Numbered from the stretch's first letter, positions 15,453-25,323 are shown. The stretch is 43,527 nucleotides of DNA from an uncultured Roseiflexaceae bacterium (GCA_903889425.1 CAISXI010000489.1:1-43527); one strand, 5' to 3'. Notes: generated by a model from the letters alone, not told the origin. Translations and numbers: made by a program.

Positions 15453-17735
15453 GTGAAAATCACATCCTATCGACAGGCATTATTCGTATATTGTGGCATT
15501 ATGCTTGCGCTGACCTTCCCGTATTGGGGGCTCGGTGAAGAACTCGTCTCGAGCTGTCATGCCGTGGTGATGGGTGTGTCACCGGCGACTCCCCAACAAC
15601 AAGCGTGTGAGCAGCGCAAATTTACTGATTTTGAAAATGATTTTTTGCCCGAGGTGTATAACCAAATCACCGCACCCCGGACGGGCTTCATGGCGCTCCA
15701 ATTCGCCGATAACGAAATGGGACGTCAAACCCGGATGTTGGCAGGCAAAACACCGGCCAATTTTTATACGTGGCTAATCTTTCAAATTAGTCATGACGCC
15801 TATCGGATTTTGACGATACTGGCGCTCAGTATGGCGTTTTTGGGCGGAATATTTGGATTGCTGGTATGCCGCGAGTTGCAGCTTACGCCGCTGGCCGGAT
15901 TAATCGGGGCTTTGTTTATCGCCACCAATCCCTTTACCGCATATTGGTTGACATTCCCGATGCACATCGCTTCTATTTGTTGGAGTGCGGGGGTGTTTTG
16001 GGGGATTGTGCGCATGCAACGGCGCGGTGATGCCGTGGCATGGGGCGTACTCGCATTCAGTGTGTATAGTTTGTTGATGATGGGGTATTTGCAGACGGTC
16101 GTGTATAGCGTATGGATTTTTGGAGCATATATCGTATGGCAGGCGTGGCAGCAAAAAACTGCGTGGCGTGCGATGCTGCTGTGGTGTCTCAGGCTGATTG
16201 GCGCAGCATTGATTGGCGCAGTATTGGTATTACCTGCCTATCTCGATTTATGGCAACAATACAGGATTAGCGCGCAACCGCGCTCAGCCAATAGTTTTTT
16301 TACGCACTTTATTCAAGTCATCAACAATTGGGACGGAGTCTGGTGGTATGTGAGTGTGCATACCATTCCCGAAGTATTTGGCAATCCTATGAGCGGCACA
16401 TATCCGTTTCAATTTGATGGCTTAAGTGTGCCGGTTTTTTATGGCGTTTTAATGGTGCTAGCTAGCGTATTGTGCTGGCGCAAGGTATGGCTGTGGGTGG
16501 TGTGGTTGGGGATTTTGTTGGCATTGTCGGTATCGCCTACCTTGTTTACGTGGATAATTCACGCCATTCCCGGTTTCCGTTTTTCGCAGTGGGCCCCGAT
16601 TTGGAGCGGTGTATTGCCATTGGCGCTCGTGGCTGCCTATGGGTGTGATGCGCTGCTGACGAGCCCACTCCGGCAACGCATTACCGCGACGATTGTCGGT
16701 TGTCTGCTAGGGTTGGTGGTGATTGGCGTGATGGCATTGCGGGTTGCCCAGCAACTGAGCATTGGGTTAATGTGGAATGTGGTTGCCGGTGTAGTGCTGA
16801 TTGCAATCGGATATGTCGTGATGACCCGTCGGGTAATCCCAAATCTAGTTGTGGGGATGGTGCTACTAACGATTGCCTACAGCACCTACCCGTTGATGCT
16901 CCATCAACCGCGCACCGCATTGGTGACACAGTCGCAACTCGTTGACACGATACAGCAGACGTTACGCCCGAGTGAGCGCTATGCCGTCGTATCTGCGGAA
17001 ATAGCAGATATATTGTCGCCCAATTTCAATACGATGCCAGGGCTAGCGTCGGTGCATAGTTACCATAATTTCACGTCGTTTTACTATCAAAACTATCTGC
17101 GGCAGATGGGCGGTAAATCAGTGACATTTGGGCGATTGAATCGCACGATTGCGCCTGATTATGCTGCCATGACGTTTTGGATGAGTAATATTGGGGTCGT
17201 GTTGTCATCTGCGCCGATTGATGATCCGCATGTGGTTTTGGTCAAAAAAACTGGTGCGGCCATGGTGTATCGTGTCACTCATCAAATGGGTGCGTTTTGG
17301 CGGATCCCCGTGAGTCTCCGCCCTGGGATTAGTGATATTAGAGTCGATGCCTACCATAATCGGCAGTTTCTGCCAATAACCACCGCAGAATATCGTGGCG
17401 ATAGCCAATTCGTGCGCTACCCTGTGATTGATCAAGCGAGCCTAATGGTATTGAGTCAACAATATGATGAATTATGGCAGGCCGAGGTCTATGATGGCGT
17501 GACGTGGCACCCCACGCGGATTGTCAGTGTCAATGGGGTGTTTATGGGGGTCTATCTACCTGCCCAAAGCCACGCAATAAGACTGACCTATCATGCGTAT
17601 ATGCAGTATATGTGGATTGCCCATTTGATCTGGGGTATCGGATTGAGTGTAATCGCACTATGGTGTGGGCGGCAGTGGTGGCGGAGGGATCTGGTGCAAC
17701 GTGATTCGGTGAATGGGGAATTGAGTCGCAGATGA
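15453..17735 (+). CDS. YfhO-like GT-C membrane glycosyltransferase, copy 1
   Basis: This 760-aa protein has about a dozen membrane helices and a C-terminal extracytoplasmic beta-rich domain plus a last helix. The first external loop carries FENDFLPEVYNQ, an acidic motif where GT-C transferases hold their catalytic acid. YfhO-family proteins transfer a sugar from undecaprenyl phosphate to a surface polymer. A GTG start with aggaag 6 nt upstream is clear. The next gene is a paralogue that starts inside this stop codon (4-nt ATGA overlap). Shared words include AYWLTFPMHIA, TFWMSNI and YMWI near the end. Sugar and acceptor are unknown; family assignment is by layout and context. Confidence 0.7.
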   Translation: MKITSYRQALFVYCGIMLALTFPYWGLGEELVSSCHAVVMGVSPATPQQQACEQRKFTDFENDFLPEVYNQITAPRTGFMALQFADNEMGRQTRMLAGKTPANFYTWLIFQISHDAYRILTILALSMAFLGGIFGLLVCRELQLTPLAGLIGALFIATNPFTAYWLTFPMHIASICWSAGVFWGIVRMQRRGDAVAWGVLAFSVYSLLMMGYLQTVVYSVWIFGAYIVWQAWQQKTAWRAMLLWCLRLIGAALIGAVLVLPAYLDLWQQYRISAQPRSANSFFTHFIQVINNWDGVWWYVSVHTIPEVFGNPMSGTYPFQFDGLSVPVFYGVLMVLASVLCWRKVWLWVVWLGILLALSVSPTLFTWIIHAIPGFRFSQWAPIWSGVLPLALVAAYGCDALLTSPLRQRITATIVGCLLGLVVIGVMALRVAQQLSIGLMWNVVAGVVLIAIGYVVMTRRVIPNLVVGMVLLTIAYSTYPLMLHQPRTALVTQSQLVDTIQQTLRPSERYAVVSAEIADILSPNFNTMPGLASVHSYHNFTSFYYQNYLRQMGGKSVTFGRLNRTIAPDYAAMTFWMSNIGVVLSSAPIDDPHVVLVKKTGAAMVYRVTHQMGAFWRIPVSLRPGISDIRVDAYHNRQFLPITTAEYRGDSQFVRYPVIDQASLMVLSQQYDELWQAEVYDGVTWHPTRIVSVNGVFMGVYLPAQSHAIRLTYHAYMQYMWIAHLIWGIGLSVIALWCGRQWWRRDLVQRDSVNGELSRR

Positions 17736-19975
17736 TAAACACTTACCGCCGTGCAATCATAATCTATAGTGTCTGTTTTGTGGTATTGGGAGGCTGGTTG
17801 GGGGTACGTGGCGATGTATTGGTGCCAGTCTGCCATGCGCAAATCAATGGTATGCAATATTTGACCCCTGCAATGCGTATCTGTGAACAGCGTAAATTGG
17901 CTGATTACGAAGAAGAGTTTTTACCAGAAATCGTCAATCAACAAACCCAGCCACATACTGGGTTTTTGGTGACCCGCAATGAGTTGAACGAATTTGGGCG
18001 TCAAGCCAAACATATTACTGGTAATACCCCGGCCAATGTATATACCTGGGTGTTGTTTCAATTAATCAAAGACCCCTATCAAATCCTCGCCACACAGTCA
18101 CTCAGTTTGCTTTTTTTGTTTGGGTTGTGGGTGTTGTTCATTTGTCGAGAGCTCGATATCACTCCGACAGCGGGATTGTTTGCGGCAGTGAGTGGCGTGG
18201 CCACGCCGTTTTTGGTTTATTGGTTGACATTTCCGATGCATATTGCCACGGTGTGTTGGACCGCGGCAGTGCTCTATGGCATGATGCGTATTTTTCGTCA
18301 GCGTGATGGGTGGGGCTGGCTGGTGGTGGCATTTGCTACGTATGGGTTGTTTTTGATGGGCTATCCGCAAACAGCGGTCTATAGCGTGTGGATGTTGGTA
18401 GGGTACGCTGGTGTCGTATGTTGGCCACAGCTACGCCGTGGTATGTGGTGGGATGTGGCACGTCCGATTGGGTTTATGGCGTCTGCGGCAGTTTTTGGTG
18501 CACTCCTCACTATCCCCGCATACCTCGATTTATATGTACGCTATCGCGATTCAGCGCGGTTTTGGGTAACAGACGAATTTTTCTTGCAGGCAATTCAATC
18601 GATTACATCAGTGAAAGCGGTGTTGCTCTATGTTGCCTCGCGGTTTGTGCCCGAATTATATGGCAATCCGCTGGGGACAACCTATCCACTCGAATTCGAT
18701 GGTGCAAATATCCCCTTATTCATAGGGGTGTTTTTGGTTATTGCATTTAGCTATCGGCGTCAGGTCGCTTGGTGGTGGTTGACGTGTGTGGGTGGTTTAT
18801 GGCTATTGACGCTATCACCAGCATTGTTTACGTTGGTGTTGCACCTATTCCCCGGTTTTCGTTTGTCAGCATGGACCCCGGCATGGAGTGCGGTGTTGCC
18901 GATGGCGTTGGTGGTGGCCTATGGGTGTGATGCATTTCTGGTATTATCGATGGTCGCACTCCGACGCATATTGGGTTGGGTGATATTGGCGCAATTGGTG
19001 ATTGTGGGTGTGGGCGGTATCGTCGCTGTGTGGTTTGCGTTGCCCATTGCGCCGTGGGATGTGGTACGGATTGGGTTGGTCATCGCCACCACGGTTGGGA
19101 TGTATTGGCGGGGCACGCCGGTGCTACTGTGGAGCGCATTGGCAGTCACTATAGCGGTGACGGCTGCGCCACTACTTGTGCTCCAACCACGGAGTGCCTT
19201 AATTGTGACGACGCCGTTGACACAATCACTCCACCAACAAGTGCCGATTGGGGCGCGGTTTGCGATTGTATCGGCGCCGCTTGAATATTTATTAGCGCCT
19301 AACTACAATGCAATGATTGGCGTGGCCTCCGTGCATAGTTACAATAATTTTTTTACGCCCTACTATCAACGATTAATCAATCAACTTGGCGGCAAAATAA
19401 CCGTATATGGCAAATTAAACCGTGCCATTGCCCCAAACTACGATGACACCACGTTTTGGATGAGTAATATTGCGGTAGTACTGGCTGCGCAACCACTCGA
19501 TCATCCCAATCTGCAATTGGTAACGCAGCACGATGATGTATGGGTGTTTCACGTGAAACAGCGCATGGGGCAATATTGGCGGATTCCAGTGCAACAAGTC
19601 GCCGATGTATCAGACATCCATATCCCTGATTATCATGTGCCGCAACCATTGCCGATTACACAATATCAACACCGGGGCGATGTGGTGGAATTGCATTATC
19701 CGGTAGCGGCTACGCAATCACTGGTGGTGTTGAGTACGTTGTATGAGTCAGGTTGGCAGGCCGAGAGTTTTGATGGGCATATATGGAAAAAAATCGTGCC
19801 GGTGAGCGTGAATGGGGCTTTTTTGGGGATAGTGGTGCCGGCAGAGAGCCGTGCGCTCACTGTGCGCTATGTGACTTACGTGCAATACATGTGGATTTCG
19901 CATCTGATGTGGCTATTGTGCTTCAGTGGAGTTAGCATATGGTATTGGCGTGATACGCGACGCACCCAAAAATAG
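17732..19975 (+). CDS. YfhO-like GT-C membrane glycosyltransferase, copy 2
   Basis: This 747-aa protein is a clear paralogue of the preceding gene. It keeps the loop acid motif (YEEEFLPEIVNQ), VYWLTFPMHIA, the SVHSYNNF/YYQ block, LNRAIAPNYDDTTFWMSNI and the C-terminal YVQYMWISHL. The two copies differ in most other positions, so the duplication is old. Overlap by ATGA implies coupled translation. The pair may act as a heterodimer, or transfer two sugars or to two acceptors. It lies 67 nt before fhs with no visible terminator. Confidence 0.7.
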   Translation: MINTYRRAIIIYSVCFVVLGGWLGVRGDVLVPVCHAQINGMQYLTPAMRICEQRKLADYEEEFLPEIVNQQTQPHTGFLVTRNELNEFGRQAKHITGNTPANVYTWVLFQLIKDPYQILATQSLSLLFLFGLWVLFICRELDITPTAGLFAAVSGVATPFLVYWLTFPMHIATVCWTAAVLYGMMRIFRQRDGWGWLVVAFATYGLFLMGYPQTAVYSVWMLVGYAGVVCWPQLRRGMWWDVARPIGFMASAAVFGALLTIPAYLDLYVRYRDSARFWVTDEFFLQAIQSITSVKAVLLYVASRFVPELYGNPLGTTYPLEFDGANIPLFIGVFLVIAFSYRRQVAWWWLTCVGGLWLLTLSPALFTLVLHLFPGFRLSAWTPAWSAVLPMALVVAYGCDAFLVLSMVALRRILGWVILAQLVIVGVGGIVAVWFALPIAPWDVVRIGLVIATTVGMYWRGTPVLLWSALAVTIAVTAAPLLVLQPRSALIVTTPLTQSLHQQVPIGARFAIVSAPLEYLLAPNYNAMIGVASVHSYNNFFTPYYQRLINQLGGKITVYGKLNRAIAPNYDDTTFWMSNIAVVLAAQPLDHPNLQLVTQHDDVWVFHVKQRMGQYWRIPVQQVADVSDIHIPDYHVPQPLPITQYQHRGDVVELHYPVAATQSLVVLSTLYESGWQAESFDGHIWKKIVPVSVNGAFLGIVVPAESRALTVRYVTYVQYMWISHLMWLLCFSGVSIWYWRDTRRTQK

Positions 19976-20042
19976 TACACTACAGATAATGGTTTTTTGT
20001 GACCCAGCGCGTTTTATATTTGATTTATGAGAGGAACGCCCA

Positions 20043-21728
20043 ATGCAGTCAGATTTAGCAATTGCTCAAGCCGCCACGTTACACCCCATTGCGACGATTG
20101 CCGATGCATTGGGGGTTGAGTCGGAGTATCTCGAACCATATGGGCGCTATATGGCCAAAATCGACACTGCCGCTATCCACGGTGCGCGGCGCGCCCGCTA
20201 CGTGGTGGTGACAGCGATTACCCCTACGCCCCTTGGTGAAGGCAAAACCACCACCACCATCGGATTGGGCCAGGCCTTGTCGGCCCGCGGGCATCGGGCT
20301 GTGGTGGCGATCCGCCAGCCTTCGATGGGACCGACGTTTGGCATCAAAGGTGGAGCTGCCGGTGGCGGCTATAGCCAGGTCGTACCGATGGAGCAATTCA
20401 ACTTGCATCTCACTGGCGATATCCACGCCATCGGGGTGGCCCACAATTTGTTGGCAGCGATGATCGACAATCATCTGCACCACGGCAATGTGCTGGGGAT
20501 AGACCCGTATTCGATTCGCTGGCCACGCGTCCTCGACATCAGCGATCGCATGTTGCGTTCGGTGGTGGTAGGGTTGGGGGGCAAGGGCGATGGTCCACCC
20601 CGCCAAGTGGGATTTGATATTACGGTGGCCTCTGAAGTGATGGCGGTATTGTCGCTGGCCAGCGACATTCACGATTTGCGGGCGCGCCTCGGGCGGATGG
20701 TGATTGGCCAACGCAAAGATGGCACGCCCGTGACGGCCGAAGATCTCAAGGCAGCCGGCGCGATGACGGTGTTGTTGCGTGAAGCACTCAAGCCCAATCT
20801 GCTCCAGACCCTCGAAGGGTCGCCAGCTTTGGTGCATTGTGGTCCATTCGCCAATATTGCGCATGGGAATTCGTCAGTCATGGCGGATCGGGTGGCGATG
20901 TCGCGAGCTGATTATGTGGTGACGGAGAGTGGTTTTGGCGCCGATATCGGCTTCGAGAAGTTTTGTCATATCAAAAGCCGTGTGTCGGGGGTGACGCCTG
21001 ACGCCGTCGTGTTGGTGTGTACGATTCGGGCCCTCAAGGCGCATAGTGGCCGCTACAAAATCGTGGCTGGTAAGCCACTTGACCCGCAATTGTTGGTGGC
21101 TAATCCGGCCGATGTGCAGGCAGGGTGTAGTAATTTGCGTGCCCAAATTGCGAATGTGGCGGCGTTTGGGCGACCGGTGGTGGTGGCACTCAACCGCTTC
21201 CCTAGCGATCATCCCGAGGAAATCGCGGTGGTGCGTGAAGTGGCTCTGGCCGCTGGCGCATTTGCGATGGTCGAAAGTGCCGTGTTTAGTGATGGTGGTG
21301 CCGGTGGTGATGCCTTGGCGGCGGCGGTAGAGCAAGCCTGTCTACAACCAGGTGAATTCCGCTATTTGTATCCGTTGGAATGGTCATTAACCAAAAAAAT
21401 CGAAACCTTGGCGACGCAGGTCTATGGCGCCAATGCGGTGGAATATAGTAGCGATGCCCGTAAACAGCTCGAGCGCTATGAAGCGCTCGGGTATGGCAAT
21501 TTGCCCATCTGTATGGCAAAAACGCAGTATTCGCTGAGCCACGATGCCAGTAAAGTCGGTGCCCCACGCGATTATACCTTCCCGATTCGCGAAGTACGGT
21601 TGGCAGCTGGGGCCGGGTTTATTTATCCGTTGGCTGGCGATATGCGTACTATGCCGGGGTTGCCGACGCATCCTGGTGCCGAACGAATTGACATCGATAG
21701 CGATGGGAATACCGTTGGGTTGAGTTAA
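20043..21728 (+). CDS. fhs: Formate-tetrahydrofolate ligase
   Basis: This 561-aa enzyme joins formate to tetrahydrofolate with ATP to give 10-formyl-THF, the one-carbon donor for purines and initiator tRNA. It has the P-loop TPLGEGKTTTTIGL (about 65-78), the long GPTFGIKGGAAGGGYSQV stretch and a typical C-terminus (RTMPGLPTHPGA). Length matches the family (about 556). gagagg lies before the ATG. It is embedded in the glycan region on the same strand. A promoter for the next gene begins within its last codons. No folD or gcv gene is nearby. Confidence 0.96.
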   Translation: MQSDLAIAQAATLHPIATIADALGVESEYLEPYGRYMAKIDTAAIHGARRARYVVVTAITPTPLGEGKTTTTIGLGQALSARGHRAVVAIRQPSMGPTFGIKGGAAGGGYSQVVPMEQFNLHLTGDIHAIGVAHNLLAAMIDNHLHHGNVLGIDPYSIRWPRVLDISDRMLRSVVVGLGGKGDGPPRQVGFDITVASEVMAVLSLASDIHDLRARLGRMVIGQRKDGTPVTAEDLKAAGAMTVLLREALKPNLLQTLEGSPALVHCGPFANIAHGNSSVMADRVAMSRADYVVTESGFGADIGFEKFCHIKSRVSGVTPDAVVLVCTIRALKAHSGRYKIVAGKPLDPQLLVANPADVQAGCSNLRAQIANVAAFGRPVVVALNRFPSDHPEEIAVVREVALAAGAFAMVESAVFSDGGAGGDALAAAVEQACLQPGEFRYLYPLEWSLTKKIETLATQVYGANAVEYSSDARKQLERYEALGYGNLPICMAKTQYSLSHDASKVGAPRDYTFPIREVRLAAGAGFIYPLAGDMRTMPGLPTHPGAERIDIDSDGNTVGLS

Positions 21729-21743
21729 CGCCTCATGTATAAT
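21715..21743 (+). promoter_or_regulatory. Candidate promoter for the downstream glycan genes
   Basis: TTGGGT (21715-21720), a 17-nt spacer and TATAAT (21738-21743) lie at the very end of fhs, 24 nt before the first start codon of the GT2 gene. Confidence 0.5.
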
Positions 21744-21766
21744 GACGACAAGTTGTGTAGGGATTT

Positions 21767-22705
21767 ATGGAGTATGCCGTGCAAAAGCCGTTGATTAGTG
21801 TCGTAATCCCGGTATATGGATGTCGAGCGTGTCTGGTTGCATTATGCGAACGGCTTTATACGACGTTGTCTACCATGACTATACCGTTTGAAATAATATT
21901 TGTTGATGATCGTAGCCCAGATAATGCGTGGGAAGAAATCGTGTTGCTCAAAGCACTCTATCCTCGCGTTGTGGGTGTGCGGTTAAGTCGTAATTTTGGG
22001 CAACATATTGCGATAACTGCAGGGTTACAGACAGCACAAGGTGAATATGTGGTCGTGATGGATTGTGATTTACAAGATCCGCCAGAGCTCATCCCCACGA
22101 TGTACGCCAAACTTCACGAGGGCTTTGATTTGGTGTTGGGGCGACGGGTGATGCGTAATCATTCGAAGTTCCGTACCACGATGGCTGCGGGGTACTTTGG
22201 CATGATGTCTTGGATTTCTGATTACAAAATCGACGGTACTGAGGGCTCGTTTTCAATATTGACCCGTAAAGTTGTGGATGGATATTTACAATTTAGTGAG
22301 CGAGAGCGGCACTATTTGTTTATTTTGCGTTGGTTGGGGTTCCGTCATGGAGTCGTTGATTTTACGCATGAGCAACGGGCTGCTGGCAAAAGCTCGTATT
22401 CTCTGGGGCGATTGATTCGACATGCGTTGAATGGGATGTTTTTTCAAACCACCAAATTTCTCGAATGGATTGCTATTATGGGCTTTTTGATTGCCATGGG
22501 TGGTTTTTTGATGGTTATATACTTGTTTGTTCGGTATTTTTTGTATGGGTTTCTTGAGGGTTGGACCAGTTTGTTTGTGATTGTGATTTTGAGTACGGGT
22601 GTGATCTTAATTTGCTTGGGGGTTGTTGGTCTCTATGTGGCACGTATTTTTGAGCAGAGCAAACAACGCCCACTGTTTGTAATTGATACTGTGATTGGCC
22701 AATAG
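21767..22705 (+). CDS. GtrB/CsbB-type polyprenyl-phosphate glycosyltransferase (GT2)
   Basis: This 312-aa GT2 enzyme probably moves a sugar from a nucleotide donor to undecaprenyl phosphate on the cytoplasmic face. It begins ISVVIPVYG and has DDRSPDN, then RNFGQHIAITAGL and the catalytic/metal DCDLQDPPE motif. A C-terminal pair of membrane helices (about 225-290) follows, as in GtrB and CsbB. The start is either the ATG at 21767 or a GTG at 21779; the latter has ggag at good spacing. It works with the GtrA flippase at 24928 and probably with the YfhO-like pair. Confidence 0.88.
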   Translation: MEYAVQKPLISVVIPVYGCRACLVALCERLYTTLSTMTIPFEIIFVDDRSPDNAWEEIVLLKALYPRVVGVRLSRNFGQHIAITAGLQTAQGEYVVVMDCDLQDPPELIPTMYAKLHEGFDLVLGRRVMRNHSKFRTTMAAGYFGMMSWISDYKIDGTEGSFSILTRKVVDGYLQFSERERHYLFILRWLGFRHGVVDFTHEQRAAGKSSYSLGRLIRHALNGMFFQTTKFLEWIAIMGFLIAMGGFLMVIYLFVRYFLYGFLEGWTSLFVIVILSTGVILICLGVVGLYVARIFEQSKQRPLFVIDTVIGQ

Positions 22706-22729
22706 TGTTGTAATGGAAAAGAGCCTCGC

Positions 22730-23356
22730 ATGACTGATCCGCGCCAATCAATTTATCGTGATGTTGCACAATATTACGCAGAAAAACTCCAAGCGCATGG
22801 TGAAACGCCTCAAGGGGTTGATTGGAATGGTGTTGAAGGGCAAACGGTGCGGTTTGCCCAGCTTGCGCAAGTCATCACCGCACCTACATATACTATTAAT
22901 GACATTGGGTGTGGTTATGGTGCAATGTATGAATTTTTGGCACCAAATCCGGCACTTCAGCAATATGTGGGTATCGATATCGCCGCTGAGATGATCGAAG
23001 CTGGGCAACGACGCTATGCCAATAATGCGCAACTTACCTTTATCCATGGTGCGAGTCCGGTGACACCCGCAACGTATAGCGTGGCGAGTGGTATTTTTAA
23101 TGTGCGCCTCGGTCGCAATGATGCCGAATGGTGGGAATACATGACTGGCGTGCTTGATGTGATGCATCAATACAGTACGCATGGATTTGCCTTTAACTGC
23201 CTTACGAGTTATTCGGATGCAGAAAAAATGCGCGATTATCTCTATTACACTGATCCCTGTCGCCTTTTTGATTATTGTAAACGCCACTACTCACGCAACG
23301 TTGCGTTATTGCATGATTATGGATTATATGAATTTACGATGATTGTGAGGAAGTAA
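22730..23356 (+). CDS. SAM-dependent methyltransferase (class I)
   Basis: This 208-aa protein has a Rossmann methyltransferase motif I (INDIGCGYGAMYEFL, about 63-77) and the following acidic VGIDIAAEMIEAG that holds the ribose. The region after motif II is FNVRLGRND, not the usual small-molecule pattern. Substrate is unknown; its place among sugar-modifying genes suggests a glycan or nucleotide-sugar target, which is inference. Its stop overlaps the NeuD-like start as TAATG. Confidence 0.8.
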   Translation: MTDPRQSIYRDVAQYYAEKLQAHGETPQGVDWNGVEGQTVRFAQLAQVITAPTYTINDIGCGYGAMYEFLAPNPALQQYVGIDIAAEMIEAGQRRYANNAQLTFIHGASPVTPATYSVASGIFNVRLGRNDAEWWEYMTGVLDVMHQYSTHGFAFNCLTSYSDAEKMRDYLYYTDPCRLFDYCKRHYSRNVALLHDYGLYEFTMIVRK

Positions 23357-24024
23357 TGCCAACCAAAAAACTTGTGGTGTTTGGGAGTGGCGACATCGGC
23401 CAACTCGCACATTATTACTTCACCAATGATAGTGATTATGATGTGGTGGCATTTACTGTTGATGCAGCCTATATCAAAGAAACTACCTTTTGTGGTGTGC
23501 CAGTGGTGCCATTTGAAGAAATCAGTGATCAGTACCCGCCCACTGAATATGATTTATTTGTGGCTCTCAGTTATGCCAAATTAAACCAAGTACGCCGTGA
23601 AAAATACCTCGCTGCCCGCGAAAAAGGGTATCATATCCCCTCGTATATCAGCTCACATGCCACCGTCCTCAATGATGGGCGGATTGGCGAAAACTGTTTT
23701 ATCTTGGAAGATAATACGATTCAACCATTTGTGACCATTGGCAATAATGTCACACTGTGGAGCGGTAATCATATCGGTCATCACTCTACGATTCACGATC
23801 ACTGTTTCTTGGCTTCACAAATCGTGGTGTCTGGGGGGGTGACTATCGATGAATCGTGTTTTATCGGGGTAAATGCCACACTGCGTGACCACATAACGAT
23901 TGGCAGCAAAAGTGTAATTGGGGCAGGGGTGTTGGTGCTCGCAGATGTAGAACCTGAGGGATTGTATATTGGTACGGCTACCGAGCGTTCGGCGTTTCCG
24001 AGTACGCGCTTACGAAAGATTTAA
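23356..24024 (+). CDS. NeuD-like sugar O/N-acetyltransferase
   Basis: This 222-aa protein has an N-terminal nucleotide-sugar-binding subdomain (VVFGSGDIGQLAHYYF). A left-handed beta-helix follows, made of hexapeptide repeats (IGENCFILEDNTIQPFVTIG, then IGHHSTIHDHCFLAS, about 110-200). NeuD, PglD and related enzymes acetylate amino- or keto-sugars using acetyl-CoA; His in HIGHHST is a candidate catalytic base. The last part ending SAFPSTRLRKI is typical. TAATG overlap joins it to the upstream methyltransferase, and the next gene starts 4 nt after its stop. Confidence 0.87.
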   Translation: MPTKKLVVFGSGDIGQLAHYYFTNDSDYDVVAFTVDAAYIKETTFCGVPVVPFEEISDQYPPTEYDLFVALSYAKLNQVRREKYLAAREKGYHIPSYISSHATVLNDGRIGENCFILEDNTIQPFVTIGNNVTLWSGNHIGHHSTIHDHCFLASQIVVSGGVTIDESCFIGVNATLRDHITIGSKSVIGAGVLVLADVEPEGLYIGTATERSAFPSTRLRKI

Positions 24025-24028
24025 CCAA

Positions 24029-24940
24029 ATGAGATGGCATAAGCTCGGTTGCGTCTATACTCCTACTCCTTTGCATCCGTTACTGCAAAGTCATGTGACC
24101 AACCCACTACCGGTGTGGCTCGCAGAGGATGTGTATCGGGTGTTTTATAGTGGTCGTGATGCGCAGAAGCGATCATCTGTCGGCTATATTGACCTTGATA
24201 TTGTGACCAGACAGGTAGTAGCTGTACATACCCAGCCACTGTTTACCTATGGACCGGAGGGGAGTTATTATGCTGCCGGGCTAAGTATTGGCGGCTGTTA
24301 TACGGTGGGTGATACACGCTATATGCTGTTTATGGGCTGGCAAAATCCCCCCGATGGACGCTGGCGTGGTGATATCGGCCGATTAATCGTAAGCGCTGAT
24401 TTACACACACTGACTCTCGCCGATGAAACACCGTTGATTGGGATCAACCCTACCGACCCGGTTAGTTTGTCTTATCCGTGGGTGTTGGGTGATGCAATGC
24501 ACGGGTATCGCATGTGGTATGGCTCTACGCACACATGGGATGGTGGCAATGGCGAAATGATACATCCGATTCACCATGCGACTTCGCATGATGGTGAACA
24601 CTGGGATCTGCAAGGATTAGTAGTACCCTTTGCTCGTGGGGTGGCACAAGCTTTTTCGCGGCCAACCGTTATCGGTAATGATCGTGATGGCTATGATATG
24701 TGGTTCTCATACCGTAGTGGTACGGGGCAAACATATCGAATTGGCTATGCATCAAGTGAAGATGGAGTGTCGTGGCGGTTACGCCTCGATGAGGTCGGCA
24801 TTGATGTGTCAGAGACGGGGTGGGATAGCGACATGATTGAATATCCCTATGTATTCGATCACAAGGGTGTCCGCTATATGTTGTATAACGGAAATGGCTA
24901 TGGGGCATCGGGATTTGGAGTCGCAATATGCGAAAACTAA
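24029..24940 (+). CDS. Five-bladed beta-propeller, GH43/GH32-like protein
   Basis: This 303-aa protein has repeated blades with W/Y-rich strands: VYRVFYSGRD, YMLFMGW, YRMWYGS, YDMWFSYR and YMLYNGNGYG. That is the five-bladed fold of GH43, GH32 and GH130 enzymes. No signal peptide is visible, so it is probably cytoplasmic. Similar proteins occur in O-antigen and capsule loci and may be glycoside phosphorylases, hydrolases or inactive sugar binders. I chose 24029 because it follows the previous stop by 4 nt; the track ORF starts inside the NeuD-like gene. The end overlaps gtrA by 13 nt. Confidence 0.72.
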   Translation: MRWHKLGCVYTPTPLHPLLQSHVTNPLPVWLAEDVYRVFYSGRDAQKRSSVGYIDLDIVTRQVVAVHTQPLFTYGPEGSYYAAGLSIGGCYTVGDTRYMLFMGWQNPPDGRWRGDIGRLIVSADLHTLTLADETPLIGINPTDPVSLSYPWVLGDAMHGYRMWYGSTHTWDGGNGEMIHPIHHATSHDGEHWDLQGLVVPFARGVAQAFSRPTVIGNDRDGYDMWFSYRSGTGQTYRIGYASSEDGVSWRLRLDEVGIDVSETGWDSDMIEYPYVFDHKGVRYMLYNGNGYGASGFGVAICEN

Positions 24941-25323
24941 TCACGCCTGAAATCGAAAAAATAATTCGGTTTGGGATTGTGGGAATAACATCGAATGCCG
25001 TCGGTTATGGTTTGTATTTGCTGTTTACTTGGTTGGGTGTGCCATATATGATTGCAACAACGGTGTTGTATATCATTGGTACAATTATGGGGTACTTTGG
25101 TAACAAAAAATTCACGTTTGATGATACGCAACAGATTCACAAAACAATTTTTTGGTATGTGTTGGCATATTTGGGCGGTTATATAATTCTCTATGCAATG
25201 CTGTATGTGTTTGTCGAGCGAATGCACGTGTTTCATGCCTATGTGCAATTAGTAGCAATTGTGGTTGTGGCGGTATATTTGTTTTTTATGATGCGATTTG
25301 TGGTATTTAAGGAACGTATATGA
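24928..25323 (+). CDS. GtrA-family flippase
   Basis: This 131-aa protein has four helices and the family hallmarks: FGIVGITSNAVGYGLYLL, then GYFGNKKFTFDDT in the first loop and FVVFKE at the end. GtrA and GtcA flip lipid-linked sugars across the membrane for extracellular glycosylation. It overlaps the propeller gene by 13 nt and the methyltransferase by 4 nt (ATGA). The GT2 partner lies four genes upstream, in the same run. Confidence 0.9.
   Translation: MRKLITPEIEKIIRFGIVGITSNAVGYGLYLLFTWLGVPYMIATTVLYIIGTIMGYFGNKKFTFDDTQQIHKTIFWYVLAYLGGYIILYAMLYVFVERMHVFHAYVQLVAIVVVAVYLFFMMRFVVFKERI

Noticed and set aside
20079-20864. 261-aa minus-strand ORF inside fhs
   Set aside because: It lies entirely within the strongly supported fhs gene on the opposite strand and has no recognisable motif, as expected for a high-GC shadow frame.
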